Assembly (NCBI RefSeq): GCF_000337475.1
Contig: NZ_AOIT01000055.1
Span: forward strand, 25,733 to 89,732
Length of the DNA stretch: 64,000 nt
Direction: 5' to 3'
From: Natrinema limicola JCM 13563
GTDB taxonomy: Archaea > Halobacteriota > Halobacteria > Halobacteriales > Natrialbaceae
In this document: positions 36,298 through 45,462 of the stretch, in pieces
Numbering within the stretch: position 1 is the stretch's first letter
Layout: each line of letters starts with the position of its first letter
Notes under the pieces: generated by a model
What the model was told of the DNA's origin: nothing
The model's database searches: none
The model's input: only the letters and a program-made list of their open reading frames with translations
Made by a program: the position numbers and the translations under genes

Positions 36298-36569
36298 GGG
36301 CCGGCAGTCGGACCCGCGTTACACTTCACTCGAGGAGTCGAAGTCGACGAAGGCAGCTAGAACGCGTCGGTTTCGACGGTAACGTCGCCCATCGTTGTAT
36401 TGTGCGCTATGTACCATACAACCAAATGTCTTGCAAATTAGCTGTCGAGGTGAAGAGTCGAATACATCACGAGTTCGGGAGGAGAACTGACTAGAGTTGG
36501 AGCCCGTCACAGAGCGTAGTCGACACCTTCAAATGCAGTTGTGCTCATTTGCTACTATATTAATTGTGT

Positions 36570-37691
36570 ATGAGTAATATAGAACGAACCACAGACGACA
36601 CGTGGTCGCGGATCGCGACCACGATCGAATTCTTCGGACCACAGTGGTTCGGGTCGACGATGGGGACGGGTGTGCTCGGTATCGCACTCGCGCTGGTCGC
36701 CACACGGGCCGATCTCGCCCCCGTCGCGACGCTCGCCATGGCGTTCGTCGGCCTGACAGTGGTCGCGACGGTCGCGTACCTGATTCCGTGGTGCTTGCGA
36801 CTCGTCCTCTATCCCAACCGGGTGTGGGCTGACTTGACCCACCCGATCCGAAGCCAGTTCTTCCCGACGATGCCGATCACGCTGATCGTACTTGGCGTCG
36901 GCATCGCTCAGACGATGGGCGACATCGTGCCAGCGGCGATGCTGCGACCGCTACTGACGGTCCTGTTCGCCGCCGGGAGCGTCGGCATCTTCGGCTTCGG
37001 CTTCCTGCTGGTTACGCTCATGTTCACCAACGACCGGATCGGTCCCGACGACGGCGTCTTCGCGTGGTACATCCCGCCGGTGTCACACCTCGTGATTCCG
37101 TTGCTCGGGTTCCTGCTCGTCAGTGAGTACTACGCCGGCACGCTCGCCGGACAGACGATCTTTACCGTCTCGGTGGTCGCCCTCGGCGTGGGGACCTTCC
37201 TGTTCCTGTTTTTCGGCTCGATCGTCCTCTACCGGTACGCCTACGAGACGCTGCCCCACGAGAAACTCGCCCCGACGTTCGCTATCGGGCTCGCGCCGAC
37301 GTCCGTCCTCGTCATCGATCTCGCGCGACTCACCCACGCGTTACAGGCCGGCGTCGGCTTCGACATCACGGTCGCACCGCTGGTACCACTCTTGAAGGTG
37401 CTGGCACTGTTGCTGTGGGGCTTTTCGGCCTGGTGGTTCGTCCTGACGGGCGCGCTCGTCGCCTACTACGTCACGCGTCGGACCCACCCGTTCTTCTTCA
37501 CGTGGTGGGCTTACACCTTCCCGATCGGCGCGTTCGCCGTCTCGGCAGACGTGCTCGCGACCTTTCTCGGTGTCGCGGTTTTCGGCCACGTCCTGCTTGG
37601 AGTGACGGCGCTGCTGCTGGTCATCTGGACGATTACCGCAGGACAGACCTGGCGGCTCGTCGCCCGTGGCCGCGCGTTCACAGCCGATTAA
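36570..37691 (+). CDS. SLAC1/TehA family anion or C4-dicarboxylate carrier
   Basis: This 373-residue protein has ten membrane segments in the SLAC1/TehA pattern. FFGPQWFGSTMGTGVLGIAL opens the first helix, LTHPIRSQFFPTMPI lies in the second loop, and FTWWAYTFPIGAFAVS in the ninth helix includes the TFP motif near the pore. Members include the tellurite-resistance TehA, yeast malate carriers and sulfite efflux pumps. Start at ATG 36570; a GTG-like extension of two codons is possible. An AT-rich TATA element lies only about 13 bases upstream, so the transcript start is uncertain. Confidence 0.86.
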   Translation: MSNIERTTDDTWSRIATTIEFFGPQWFGSTMGTGVLGIALALVATRADLAPVATLAMAFVGLTVVATVAYLIPWCLRLVLYPNRVWADLTHPIRSQFFPTMPITLIVLGVGIAQTMGDIVPAAMLRPLLTVLFAAGSVGIFGFGFLLVTLMFTNDRIGPDDGVFAWYIPPVSHLVIPLLGFLLVSEYYAGTLAGQTIFTVSVVALGVGTFLFLFFGSIVLYRYAYETLPHEKLAPTFAIGLAPTSVLVIDLARLTHALQAGVGFDITVAPLVPLLKVLALLLWGFSAWWFVLTGALVAYYVTRRTHPFFFTWWAYTFPIGAFAVSADVLATFLGVAVFGHVLLGVTALLLVIWTITAGQTWRLVARGRAFTAD

Positions 37692-37700
37692 CACCACCAG

Positions 37701-37952
37701 TCAGCCGCCGTGTTGTCGATACCAGACGCGGGACCCGATCGGTGACTCGTCGTCCGCGAGGTCGAGCCGTCGCAACACCAGCTCCCGGATCGCAGTCGTG
37801 ACGACGAGTTCGATCGTCTCGCCGGCGGCGGTTCGGACCTCGAAGACACAGTGGCCGTCCCGGTCGGTAATCGACTCGATCGTGCCGACGGACCAGCGCT
37901 CGAGGTCGTGTGTCGGTTTCCGGGCGTGGATTCGGTCGTGAGTCATGGTCAT
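37701..37952 (-). CDS. Small hypothetical protein
   Basis: This 83-residue protein starts MTMTHDRIHARKPTHDLERW, then has a strand-rich middle (SVGTIESITDRDGHCVFEVRTAAGETIELVVTTAI) and a C-terminal helix with RELVLRRLD. I do not recognise a named family. It looks like a small beta-barrel domain. It is convergent with the SLAC1-type gene, with nine bases between stops. Codon use supports a real gene. Confidence 0.65.
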   Translation of the reverse strand: MTMTHDRIHARKPTHDLERWSVGTIESITDRDGHCVFEVRTAAGETIELVVTTAIRELVLRRLDLADDESPIGSRVWYRQHGG

Positions 37953-38023
37953 ACGGACGGATGGCGATCGGTTGAGCGTCGTGGTCGACTCGAGCGCGTA
38001 GTGTGGTGATCGATCCGTGTCAA

Positions 38024-38833
38024 TCAGTAGTCGCCGAGCACACCGAGTCGTCGCGCCCGGCGGGTCGCATACTGGAAGACGACATATCCAAGCGCCAGAT
38101 AGCCGGCCGCAGTGACGAACAACAGCGCGAGGTCAAACGCTGTGAACTCCCAGAGACGGATACCGTCGACCATCGTCCGCTGAAGGAGGGCGCTGCCGTG
38201 GGCAAGCGGGAGCACCTGCATCCACCCGAGGTCGAACGCGGGAGCAGAGATGAGAACGATGAATCCAAACTGGAGGAGGTTCAGCCAGTTGCCGATCTGT
38301 TTGTAGAGCACCGTCACCCCACCGGCTGCGAGTCCGAGTCCGAGCACCGAGACGATGCTCAGCGTCGCGACGACGACGATCGTGAGCAGGTTCAGTTGGA
38401 GCGTCGTGCCGGTGAGAAGAATCATTACGACCAGAATGACCGTCGAGGTAATGAACGTCCGGACGATCTTCGCGACGCCTTTCAACAGCGCCACGGGTGC
38501 GAACCCGAACGGCGTCATCACGTGGCGCTCGAGGGTTCCCCACTGGACCTCGCTCGCGATGTCGTTCGAGATCGAGGAGTACGCGCCCACCGACAGCGTC
38601 CACAGGAAGTAGCCGACGATGATCCCCTCGATCGAGTCGGTCAGCGCTTGTCCGGCGATCATCTGTCCGCCATAGAAGAGGACGCCGAAGAAGAACACCG
38701 AGATGACGATGCCGCCAATCGCGTTGGCGGGATAGCGGACGAAGATCAGAAATTCGCGGGTGAGTACTGCCCGCGCGAGGTGATAGTAACCGGCCGGACG
38801 CGGCGTTTCATCCGTGCCCTGCTGGTTGGCCAT
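38024..38833 (-). CDS. ABC-2 type transporter permease
   Basis: This 269-residue membrane protein has six segments of the ABC-2 exporter fold. LTREFLIFVRYPANAIGG precedes helix one, and SISNDIASEVQWGTLERHVMTPFGFAPVAL is the conserved loop between helices two and three. It pairs with the ATPase directly upstream, and its ATG overlaps that gene's TAA (TAATG). Exported substrate unknown; such pairs carry drugs, lipids or polysaccharides. Confidence 0.88.
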   Translation of the reverse strand: MANQQGTDETPRPAGYYHLARAVLTREFLIFVRYPANAIGGIVISVFFFGVLFYGGQMIAGQALTDSIEGIIVGYFLWTLSVGAYSSISNDIASEVQWGTLERHVMTPFGFAPVALLKGVAKIVRTFITSTVILVVMILLTGTTLQLNLLTIVVVATLSIVSVLGLGLAAGGVTVLYKQIGNWLNLLQFGFIVLISAPAFDLGWMQVLPLAHGSALLQRTMVDGIRLWEFTAFDLALLFVTAAGYLALGYVVFQYATRRARRLGVLGDY

Positions 38834-39960
38834 TATCGGTCCCTCCCGGCCGTCAAGTCGACGAAGACGTCCTCGAGATCCGGTTCGATCGTCCGGACGC
38901 GTTCGAGGGAGACGTCTTCGGCGCGGAGGTGGGCCAACAGCGTGTACAGTCCATCGCTGTCCGTCGTCACGGTGATCCGGTGCCCTCGCTCGCGCGGTTC
39001 GACGCTGATCGTCTCGAAGCGCTCCTCGAGGGTCGAGACGATGGCCGAATCGAGATCCCGACTCGTAATCTCGATGGAGTGCAAATCGGTGCCTGACAGC
39101 AGCGCGTCGACGGTGTCGTCCGCGATAATCTCGCCGGTGGACATAATGAGGACGCGGTCACACACCGTCTCAACGACGTCCATGTCGTGGCTGCTGAGCA
39201 CGACGGTGAGAGCTTCTTCCTCGACGAGGCGTCGCAGTTCCCGCTGGAGCGTTCGCGAACTCTCGATATCCAGTCCAAGGGTCGGCTCGTCGAGGAACAC
39301 AACCTCGGCACCGCCAGCGAGGACGCTGGCCAACGAGACTTTTTGTTTCATCCCTCGCGACAACTCACGAACGGGGACGTCCGCTTTCTCCGCAAGTCCC
39401 AACTGTGTCAGAAGCCGCTCATGGCGGCCGCGAACTGAATCCGGGTCGACGCCGCTGATCGTCGCGAAGTACCGCAGGTTCTCCCTGACGGTCAACCGCC
39501 AGTAGTCGTTCCGGGCACCCTCGAGCATCGCATCAACGTGCGCGTACGCGTCTCGAGGGCGTTCATAGACATCGACGCCGTTGATCCGAACGGACCCCTC
39601 ATCTGGAAGCACCATGCCCAGAATCGACTTGATGAGCGTCGTTTTTCCGGCACCGTTCGGTCCCAACAGACCGACAATCGAGCCGGTTTCGATGTCGAAG
39701 GAAACGTCGTCGACGGCGGTAACGGACTCCGTTCTGTCACCGAAGCGCTTTCGCAGACCAGTAACGGAAACAGCGATGCCGCTGTCATCGGTCGACGGTG
39801 TGTTAACACGGGAAGCGCGGTCCAACAGCGGATCGGTTCCCTCGCTGCGAGTCCCGTCGTCGAGCGACAGCTGATCGGCGGCGCTCACAGCCGATCGGTC
39901 ACCGAGACGGTGATCGACGGGCTCACCGTTTGGCTGCCGCTCGTTTTCCCGCGCGGTCAC
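38833..39960 (-). CDS. ABC transporter ATP-binding protein
   Basis: This 375-residue ATPase of the ABC-2 exporter type has Walker A GPNGAGKTT, signature LSRGMKQKV, Walker B VVFLDEPTLGLD and switch His in LSSHDMD. The first 60 residues are an acidic, low-complexity leader. The last 80 residues form a regulatory extension usual in this group. It precedes its permease in a two-gene operon. A TATTTAAG element at 39968-39975 is close to the start, so the leader may be shorter in reality, but no other start is obvious. Confidence 0.9.
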   Translation of the reverse strand: MTARENERQPNGEPVDHRLGDRSAVSAADQLSLDDGTRSEGTDPLLDRASRVNTPSTDDSGIAVSVTGLRKRFGDRTESVTAVDDVSFDIETGSIVGLLGPNGAGKTTLIKSILGMVLPDEGSVRINGVDVYERPRDAYAHVDAMLEGARNDYWRLTVRENLRYFATISGVDPDSVRGRHERLLTQLGLAEKADVPVRELSRGMKQKVSLASVLAGGAEVVFLDEPTLGLDIESSRTLQRELRRLVEEEALTVVLSSHDMDVVETVCDRVLIMSTGEIIADDTVDALLSGTDLHSIEITSRDLDSAIVSTLEERFETISVEPRERGHRITVTTDSDGLYTLLAHLRAEDVSLERVRTIEPDLEDVFVDLTAGRDR

Positions 39961-40129
39961 GAGCGCTATTTAAGTACCCCAGCTACAAAAGTGCGAGGCC
40001 AACGCCTTCGGCAGCCGTTGAACGGCGAGAGTCAACGGTATATTGCCGACGACTGATTACAGGGATCCACATCAAAGCCCCATCATCAAAGACTGAGGGG
40101 CGTATGCGCCGAGAGAGTAGGTGGGTAGT

Positions 40130-40561
40130 TTACAGGTCCTCGAGCCACCCGAAGGAAACGTCTTCGTCGTCGATCGAACCGACGTAGGGTTTCACGTCGA
40201 TGACGGGCGTTCCGTCGACGAGATCGAGTCCTTTGACGTGCAGCGTCGTCCCATCGCGCTCGAGCAACTCGACGGTCGTCTGGGCGAGTGGGTTCGGTCG
40301 GTGAGGACTCCGCGTCGCGAAGGTGCCGACCTCGAGGTCGTCGGCGTGTGGCGGTCGAGCGGTCGCGTGGTACTCGTCGATCTCGTCTAAGTGAGCGAAG
40401 ATGACGATGTGTGAGAAGCCGTCGATGCCCTCGAGGCCGTCCTCGTAGTCGTCCTCGAGGACGATTTCGCCGGTCGTCTCGTCGACCGCGTCGTGGTCGA
40501 CGGCTGCGGGCGTGTCGTACGGTGAGCGAACGTGTCCGATTGGGGTGAACGTGATGGTCAT
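40130..40561 (-). CDS. trmO: tRNA (N6-threonylcarbamoyladenosine37-N6)-methyltransferase TrmO-like
   Basis: This 143-residue TsaA/TrmO-fold enzyme methylates t6A37 of some tRNAs in bacteria; the archaeal role is assumed similar. Motifs: FTPIGHVRSPYDTP at the start, EGIDGFSHIVIFAHLDE, FATRSPHRPNPLAQTTVELL (SAM site) and DLVDGTPVIDVKPYV. Length matches the short archaeal form, a single beta-barrel domain. Convergent spacing and lack of coupling suggest its own transcript. Confidence 0.9.
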   Translation of the reverse strand: MTITFTPIGHVRSPYDTPAAVDHDAVDETTGEIVLEDDYEDGLEGIDGFSHIVIFAHLDEIDEYHATARPPHADDLEVGTFATRSPHRPNPLAQTTVELLERDGTTLHVKGLDLVDGTPVIDVKPYVGSIDDEDVSFGWLEDL

Positions 40562-40591
40562 GGATGTCGTGTGTTTGTGATCCGAAGTGGG

Positions 40592-41842
40592 TTACTGTGC
40601 GTGCGATTCAGGCGGGCGGCCTCGCTTCGAGACCGAAAGCACTGCGGCGGCTGCGACGAGCGGGAACACGGCGAGCACGCCAAAGAGCAGCGAGTAGGAA
40701 CTGCTCGAGAGGAGCCAGCCGGCCAGTGAGGCACCGAGTGCGCCGATTCCGAAGTTGACGGTAAAGACGAGCCCGAAGCCGATGCCCTGTCCCGCGTCGG
40801 GCGTGTGTTTCGCAACGAGTGACGATTGGAGCGGCGCGAGGGTAAAGAGGAGGGCACCGAAGACGAGCCCGACCCCGATGACGGCAGTGCCGGAGAGTCC
40901 GCCGAGCGCGAGCAAGGCGAGACTCGTCGCGGCGAAGACGCCGAGCAGGACGCGCTCGATCTCGAATCGCTCGCCGAGGTGACCGCCGACGATCTGGCCG
41001 ACCGAACCGGTCAGCAGGATCAGCGAGTAGAGCCACTGCCCAGCACCGACGGATGCCCCGGCGAGATCCAGACTCGGCAGCGACGACAGCGTGTCGATGA
41101 ACTGTGGGAGGAAAGTCAGCGTACCGCGATAGTAGATCCCTGCGAACACGTAGACGGCGATAATCCCGAGGAAGACGGGAGTGACGAGCGCACGGAGCTG
41201 GGTGAGGACGTCACCGATCGAGTGCGACGACGCCGTGTGGTCGTTCGAGTCCGAGGGACCACGGAGCGCAAAGAGCACGCCGAACCCCAGCAGTGGGACC
41301 GCGAGCAGTCCGAGGACGGTCCGCCAATCGCTGACTGCGAGTCCGGCGGTGATGAGCAGCGGCCCGATGCCGATCCCGAGATTCGCGCCGATGCCGTGGT
41401 AGGCAAAGCCCTTGCTCGGCGCCTCCGCCTCGCGGCTGATGAAAGCAAGCGCTGGCGGGTGGTAGAACCCGGCACCGACGCCTGCCAGCGCGACCACGAC
41501 TGCCAACGTCGCAAACGAATCGATGAATGGAACAGCCAGGAACACCCCTCCGGTCAACAACAAGAAGCCGGTGATCACTGTGTCCGCGCCGAACCGATCG
41601 CTGAGAATGCCGGATGGAAGCGCCATCGCACCGTACAATCCGGTCATGAGCGTGACGAGCAGCCCCAGCTCGTACGTCGTCACCTGGAACTCGGTGATCC
41701 AGATGGGGATAAACAGCGGAATCGAGAGGATGACGAGGTGATCGAGTGCATGTGCCCCCGTCGTATAGCCGATGAGCCGCTGGTCCGCTGCCGGGACGCC
41801 ACGTGCGTCAAAGAGATCTCGTATCGTGTGTCTGAGTCGCAT
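40592..41842 (-). CDS. Major facilitator superfamily transporter
   Basis: This 416-residue protein has 12 membrane segments and resembles fosmidomycin-resistance-type exporters: HALDHLVILSIPLFIPIW in helix one and ALPSGILSDRFGADTVI at loop two. GVGAGFYHPPALAFISREAEAPSKGFAYHGIGANLG is in helices four and five. The start at 41842 has an AATTATTA element about 25 bases upstream; longer frame sequence upstream lacks homology. Substrate unknown. Confidence 0.87.
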   Translation of the reverse strand: MRLRHTIRDLFDARGVPAADQRLIGYTTGAHALDHLVILSIPLFIPIWITEFQVTTYELGLLVTLMTGLYGAMALPSGILSDRFGADTVITGFLLLTGGVFLAVPFIDSFATLAVVVALAGVGAGFYHPPALAFISREAEAPSKGFAYHGIGANLGIGIGPLLITAGLAVSDWRTVLGLLAVPLLGFGVLFALRGPSDSNDHTASSHSIGDVLTQLRALVTPVFLGIIAVYVFAGIYYRGTLTFLPQFIDTLSSLPSLDLAGASVGAGQWLYSLILLTGSVGQIVGGHLGERFEIERVLLGVFAATSLALLALGGLSGTAVIGVGLVFGALLFTLAPLQSSLVAKHTPDAGQGIGFGLVFTVNFGIGALGASLAGWLLSSSSYSLLFGVLAVFPLVAAAAVLSVSKRGRPPESHAQ

Positions 41843-42262
41843 TAGTCTTGTATTCGCCACGCAATTATTATTCGGCGTTCGATCGTTAATAGTGCCTTCG
41901 GTACCGGAGACAGCTGCACCCCTTGAGAGGCGACACTGCCCGCATCGAAATGGCCCCTCCTGGCGATTATTGACTCCACAGAGAAGTGGCTGATCTCGTA
42001 TGAGCAAACACACAGTCACTGTATGGCAACGGGACTACCGACCATCTCGCACCGATTTTGGCTATAGTGTTTACAATGATAAACAATATTTCACCGAATC
42101 GAGAGAGACACCGTCGATGGCAGCCAACGGGATGGCAGTCGACCGACAATCCCGATCGCGGGCACCCGCGAGACAGTCTCTGATTGCAGGCATCCGTGAC
42201 CGCCCCGCGAGGATGATTGCCCGAATGGTAATTCACTTCAACGGGCCACACCGAGTAGACGT
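41843..42262. other. Intergenic region between divergent genes
   Basis: These 420 bases contain the promoter of the MFS gene at the left (AT-rich 41861-41870) and of hisH at the right. An AT-rich stretch at 42060-42100 (ACAATGATAAACAATATTTC) stands out. An 88-codon open frame from 42000 overlaps no known family and looks random. I see no RNA gene. Confidence 0.5.
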
Positions 42263-42982
42263 ATGAGCACCGTCTCGTCTCCACCGGAGGAAACGCTCGC
42301 CTCCGTCATCATTGTCGACTACGGGCTGGGAAACCTCCGTAGTGTCACTCGTGGCTTAGAGCGTGCGGGTGCCGACGTCGAGATCACCGACGACCCTGCG
42401 GCTTTCCACGACGCCGACGGCGTCGTCCTCCCAGGTGTTGGCGCGTTCCGCGAAGGCGTCGAGAACGCCGATCCGCTTCGCGAAGATCTCCTCGAGGTCG
42501 CCGAAAGCGGCACGCCACTCTTTGGCATCTGTCTCGGTATGCAGATGCTGCTCACGACGAGCGAAGAGGGCGAAACTGACGGCGAGTCGGCTGTCCAGGG
42601 GCTCGATCTGATCCCCGGGACGAACGTCCGATTCGCTGAAGGCCAGAAGGTCCCCCACATGGGCTGGAACGAACTCGAGGTCCAGCGCGAGCACCCGCTC
42701 GTCGAGGGCGTCGACAGCGTTGCGTCGGAGACGCAGCGAGAAGACGGAGCCGTCTCTGGGGGCTCCGTCGACGGGGACTACGCCTACTTCGTCCACTCCT
42801 ACTACGCAGCCCCCGACGACGAGAACGCAGTCGTCGCGACGACGGACTACGAACGGGAGTTCCCCTCGATTGTCGCGAACGAGGCTGGCAACGTCTTCGG
42901 CACGCAGTTCCACCCCGAAAAAAGCGGGGAGACTGGGCTACGGATTCTGCGGAACTTCGTCGAAATCTGCGCCGAGGAGTAG
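42263..42982 (+). CDS. hisH: Imidazole glycerol phosphate synthase subunit HisH
   Basis: This 239-residue glutamine amidotransferase supplies ammonia to HisF in histidine synthesis. The first strand and loop are IIVDYGLGNLRSVTRGLE. The catalytic Cys is in FGICLGMQML, and the His and Glu in TQFHPEKSGETG. An insert of about 15 residues (SETQREDGAVSGGSVDGD) before YAYFVHSYY is longer than usual. No other his gene lies near, as is common in haloarchaea. Confidence 0.94.
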   Translation: MSTVSSPPEETLASVIIVDYGLGNLRSVTRGLERAGADVEITDDPAAFHDADGVVLPGVGAFREGVENADPLREDLLEVAESGTPLFGICLGMQMLLTTSEEGETDGESAVQGLDLIPGTNVRFAEGQKVPHMGWNELEVQREHPLVEGVDSVASETQREDGAVSGGSVDGDYAYFVHSYYAAPDDENAVVATTDYEREFPSIVANEAGNVFGTQFHPEKSGETGLRILRNFVEICAEE

Positions 42983-43093
42983 CTCCATCGCGTATTCGAT
43001 TCGTTCTGACTCGAGGGTTTCCGACCAGAGTAGCAACACGAGCGGTAGTGACCAATGACACGAGCAGCGAAGTTGAGCGGGAGAGAAGAGACA

Positions 43094-43114
43094 CACCCCA
43101 CGGTGCCGCTGTAA
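43094..43114 (-). repeat. Origin repeat, inverted copy
   Basis: Read on the minus strand it is TTACAGCGGCACCGTGGGGTG, one base from the direct copy at 43645 (its first base). It points away from the other six copies, so the set brackets the AT-richer stretch on both sides, as origin-recognition boxes do in archaea. Confidence 0.8.
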
Positions 43115-43397
43115 GACGGCGGAATAGCGACTCTATCGGATAATCTCAGTGGAACAGTTTTGATCGAGTAGAGCGGCGAATTCGAACACCCTGATGATCA
43201 ACTCGAAAGACGGTATCGTTAAATATGACTGGTGTGTTATCGTCCATTGAGTGTTTTGAACGCAGAACCACCGCTCGAATCGATAAAGTGGATTGCAGTC
43301 CATTCTGGCTGTTCGCTCGAGCGGCCTACTGAATCCATCGGCCGGTCGATTCTCCCTTTCGAACCCCCGTTTCTCGTGATCTAACACTGCTAGGCGC

Positions 43398-43729
43398 TTA
43401 CAGCGGCATTACGGGGTGTGTGTCTCCGCATACAGCGGCACTACGGGGTAGAGAACGACTGGAGCAGTCCCTATGGAAACCCTTTTGCATTTATACAGGA
43501 GAAATCCGGTACTCGGCCGCGGCCAGATCAGTCCAACTACTTTTCGAGCTTGGGCTGCTCGCTCGCGATACAGCGGCACTGCGGGGTGACCGTCAGGAGA
43601 CTCCTGTGTCGATTACAGCGGAACTCCGGGGTCCTGTTTCACAAATACAGCGGCACCGTGGGGTGCTTTTTCTGCCGTTTATCCCCCTCAAAATGCAAAA
43701 TAATGTGGATACAGCGGCACCGCGGTTCG
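43398..43729 (+). repeat. Origin repeats, six direct copies
   Basis: Copies start at 43398, 43430, 43568, 43613, 43645 and 43709 and are 21 bp each. The core is TACAGCGGCA followed by three variable positions and then CGGGGTG or TGGGGTG. The last copy is worn at the G-run (CGCGGTTCG). Two intervals are exactly 32 bp and one is 64, about three and six helical turns, placing boxes on one face of the DNA. They look like origin-recognition boxes but do not match the common haloarchaeal ORB sequence. Confidence 0.85.
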
Positions 43730-43770
43730 AACAGGTTAAGTGCTCTCCGGGGAATGTCTCCGACAACTGA

Positions 43771-44970
43771 ATGCCTGATTCGATGGATTACTTCGGCAGC
43801 GAAAACGAGATCTTCAGGAACAAGGAACTCCTGCAGGTCTCGCACCTCCCCGACGGCGACCGAATCATCGGTCGTGAGGACGAACTGACGGATCTTGCGA
43901 ACGCGATCAAACCGGCCACACGCGGGAACACACCCAACAACGTCCTCGTCTACGGGAAGACGGGAACCGGGAAGTCCCTCTGTTCGAAATTCATCACCAA
44001 CCAGGCCATCGAGCGTGCGAAGGATAACGACGTCTCGATCGGCGTCGCCTACGTCGACTGCCTGCAAGAGTCGACAGAGACACAGGCTGTCCAGTCGGCT
44101 GGCCACCAACTCAACGACCAGGCGACAACGGATATCTCGATTCCTCACTCGGGGTTGAGCACCTCGGAGTACTATCGGCGGCTCTGGCGGATCGTCGATA
44201 GTCGGTACGACGTCGCGCTGATTATTCTAGATGAAGTGGACAAGATCGAGGACGACGACATCCTGATGCAGCTCTCGCGGGCGGTCGAATCCGGCAAACT
44301 CACCGAGAGTACGATCGGCGTCATCGGCATCTCGAACAAGGTTCGCTACAAGGACTCGCTGGACGAGCGGATCAAATCCAGCCTCTGCGAACGGGAGTAC
44401 GTCTTTTCGCCGTACGACGCGACCCAGATCCGTGAGATCCTGCGATCGCGTTCGGATGCGTTCCACGAGAGCGTCCTCGAGGACGGCGTCATCCCCCGCG
44501 TGGCCGCACTCGCTGCCCGTGAACACGGCGACGCCCGGAAGGCAATCGACATTCTCCGCTTTGCTGGAGAGATTGCCGAGGAGAGTGACCTCGAATCTGT
44601 CACGGAGGACTGCGTCGATCACGCCCACGAACGTGAAGAGACGAGTCGACTCGCCGAACTCATCTCCAAGAGTCCGAGTCACGCGAAGCTGGTCCTCGAG
44701 GCAATGGCGCTACTCACCCAGCAAAAGGAAGGCGATAACGCACCGGTGACGACGAACGAGGCCTACGACCTCTACAAGCGGCTTTGCGAGCGCGACGAGT
44801 CCGATCACCTGAAGCTCCGGCGCGTCCGCGATATCCTCTCGGAACTCGAGTTTCTCTCGATCATCGAGCAGGAACGCAAGTGGGCCGGACGAGGAAAAGG
44901 CAATTATATGGAGAATCGGCTGATCGACGATCCGAAGGTCATCATCGCTGCCTGTAACGAGTCCGAGTAG
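43771..44970 (+). CDS. orc1: Orc1/Cdc6 replication initiator
   Basis: This 399-residue AAA+ origin-binding protein has Walker A YGKTGTGKS (about residues 62-70), Walker B LIILDEVDKI, sensor-1 region GVIGISNKVR and a lid with ARKAIDILRFAGEIAEE. The C-terminal winged-helix domain (about residues 300-390) binds DNA. It loads the MCM helicase at its own origin. Its promoter (TTAAGT at 43736) lies right after the last origin repeat, so binding could also control its own expression. The protein and its private repeat set suggest one origin of several in the genome. Confidence 0.93.
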   Translation: MPDSMDYFGSENEIFRNKELLQVSHLPDGDRIIGREDELTDLANAIKPATRGNTPNNVLVYGKTGTGKSLCSKFITNQAIERAKDNDVSIGVAYVDCLQESTETQAVQSAGHQLNDQATTDISIPHSGLSTSEYYRRLWRIVDSRYDVALIILDEVDKIEDDDILMQLSRAVESGKLTESTIGVIGISNKVRYKDSLDERIKSSLCEREYVFSPYDATQIREILRSRSDAFHESVLEDGVIPRVAALAAREHGDARKAIDILRFAGEIAEESDLESVTEDCVDHAHEREETSRLAELISKSPSHAKLVLEAMALLTQQKEGDNAPVTTNEAYDLYKRLCERDESDHLKLRRVRDILSELEFLSIIEQERKWAGRGKGNYMENRLIDDPKVIIAACNESE

Positions 44971-45004
44971 TGGGAGCAGCGATTCGCTGGGCGAGAGGCT
45001 GCTG

Positions 45005-45361
45005 TCACAGGAGCTCGCGCACGTCCGAGTACCACATATCGTGGTAGTCGACATGGCCCACTCGGCGCGCGATCGCGACAGCGAGCGAGTGCCAGCAGCG
45101 TTCGGTTGGGTCGTCGTCGTCCAGATTGTACTCGCTGTCCTTGCAGGTACAGTTCCCGTCTTCGACGATGTACTCGTCGTCGTAGCCGACGACGATCGTG
45201 AAATCGCGGTAGGCCTTCACCCGGTTTTCCCCCACTGCTTCGATGGCTCGAGCGCCGCGGTCACCGTGGATCCGCGTGATCTGGCCGACGATCTCCGGCG
45301 TGAGTTCGCCGGCTTCCTCGAGAGCGGCTTGCCATCGCTCGACGGGATCTGCCTTCGACAC
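45005..45361 (-). CDS. SWIM zinc-finger protein
   Basis: This 118-residue protein has a SWIM finger in its C-terminal half: CTCKDSEYNLDDDDPTERCWH provides C-x-C and later C-x-H. The N-terminal half is helical with a conserved VKAYRDFTIVVGYDDEYIVEDGN lead-in. SWIM domains bind DNA or protein partners and occur with recombination factors. Function here is unknown. It is convergent with orc1, 34 bases apart. Confidence 0.85.
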   Translation of the reverse strand: MSKADPVERWQAALEEAGELTPEIVGQITRIHGDRGARAIEAVGENRVKAYRDFTIVVGYDDEYIVEDGNCTCKDSEYNLDDDDPTERCWHSLAVAIARRVGHVDYHDMWYSDVRELL

Positions 45362-45462
45362 GTCCGAAACTGTGCGCTCAACTGTAAAATCGGTTTGGTT
45401 GTCCGGCCAGCGGGGCCGCTCGAGACCACACCGTTTTTCGCTCGCTACCGACGAGACGTGGT

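Larger units (their letters stand above)
42983..43770. other. Candidate replication origin upstream of orc1/cdc6
   Basis: These 788 bases without a gene hold seven copies of a 21-bp repeat with a G-run at one end. Six direct copies lie at 43398-43729 and one inverted copy at 43094-43114. Between the inverted and direct copies lies a moderately AT-rich stretch (43130-43320, for instance GTTAAATATGACTGG) that could be the unwinding element. The region directly precedes an Orc1/Cdc6 gene, the standard archaeal origin layout. Origin activity itself is inferred. Confidence 0.82.

Noticed and set aside
36298-36569. Small gene between udg and the SLAC1-type carrier
   Set aside because: Short basic frames only, with no family resemblance. 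The stretch is AT-richer toward the carrier start and is read as promoter DNA.
38003-39505. 500-codon open frame on the plus strand across the ABC genes
   Set aside because: It is an antisense shadow of two well-recognised ABC genes. Its translation is rich in Arg, Ser and His and has no domain.
42000-42266. 88-codon open frame upstream of hisH
   Set aside because: Composition is not acidic and no family motif is visible. It covers the promoter region of hisH and looks random.
43398-43729. CRISPR array
   Set aside because: The repeats are 21 bp with irregular spacing (32, 138, 45, 32, 64), one copy is inverted, and there are no cas genes. The orc1 gene next to them explains them better.
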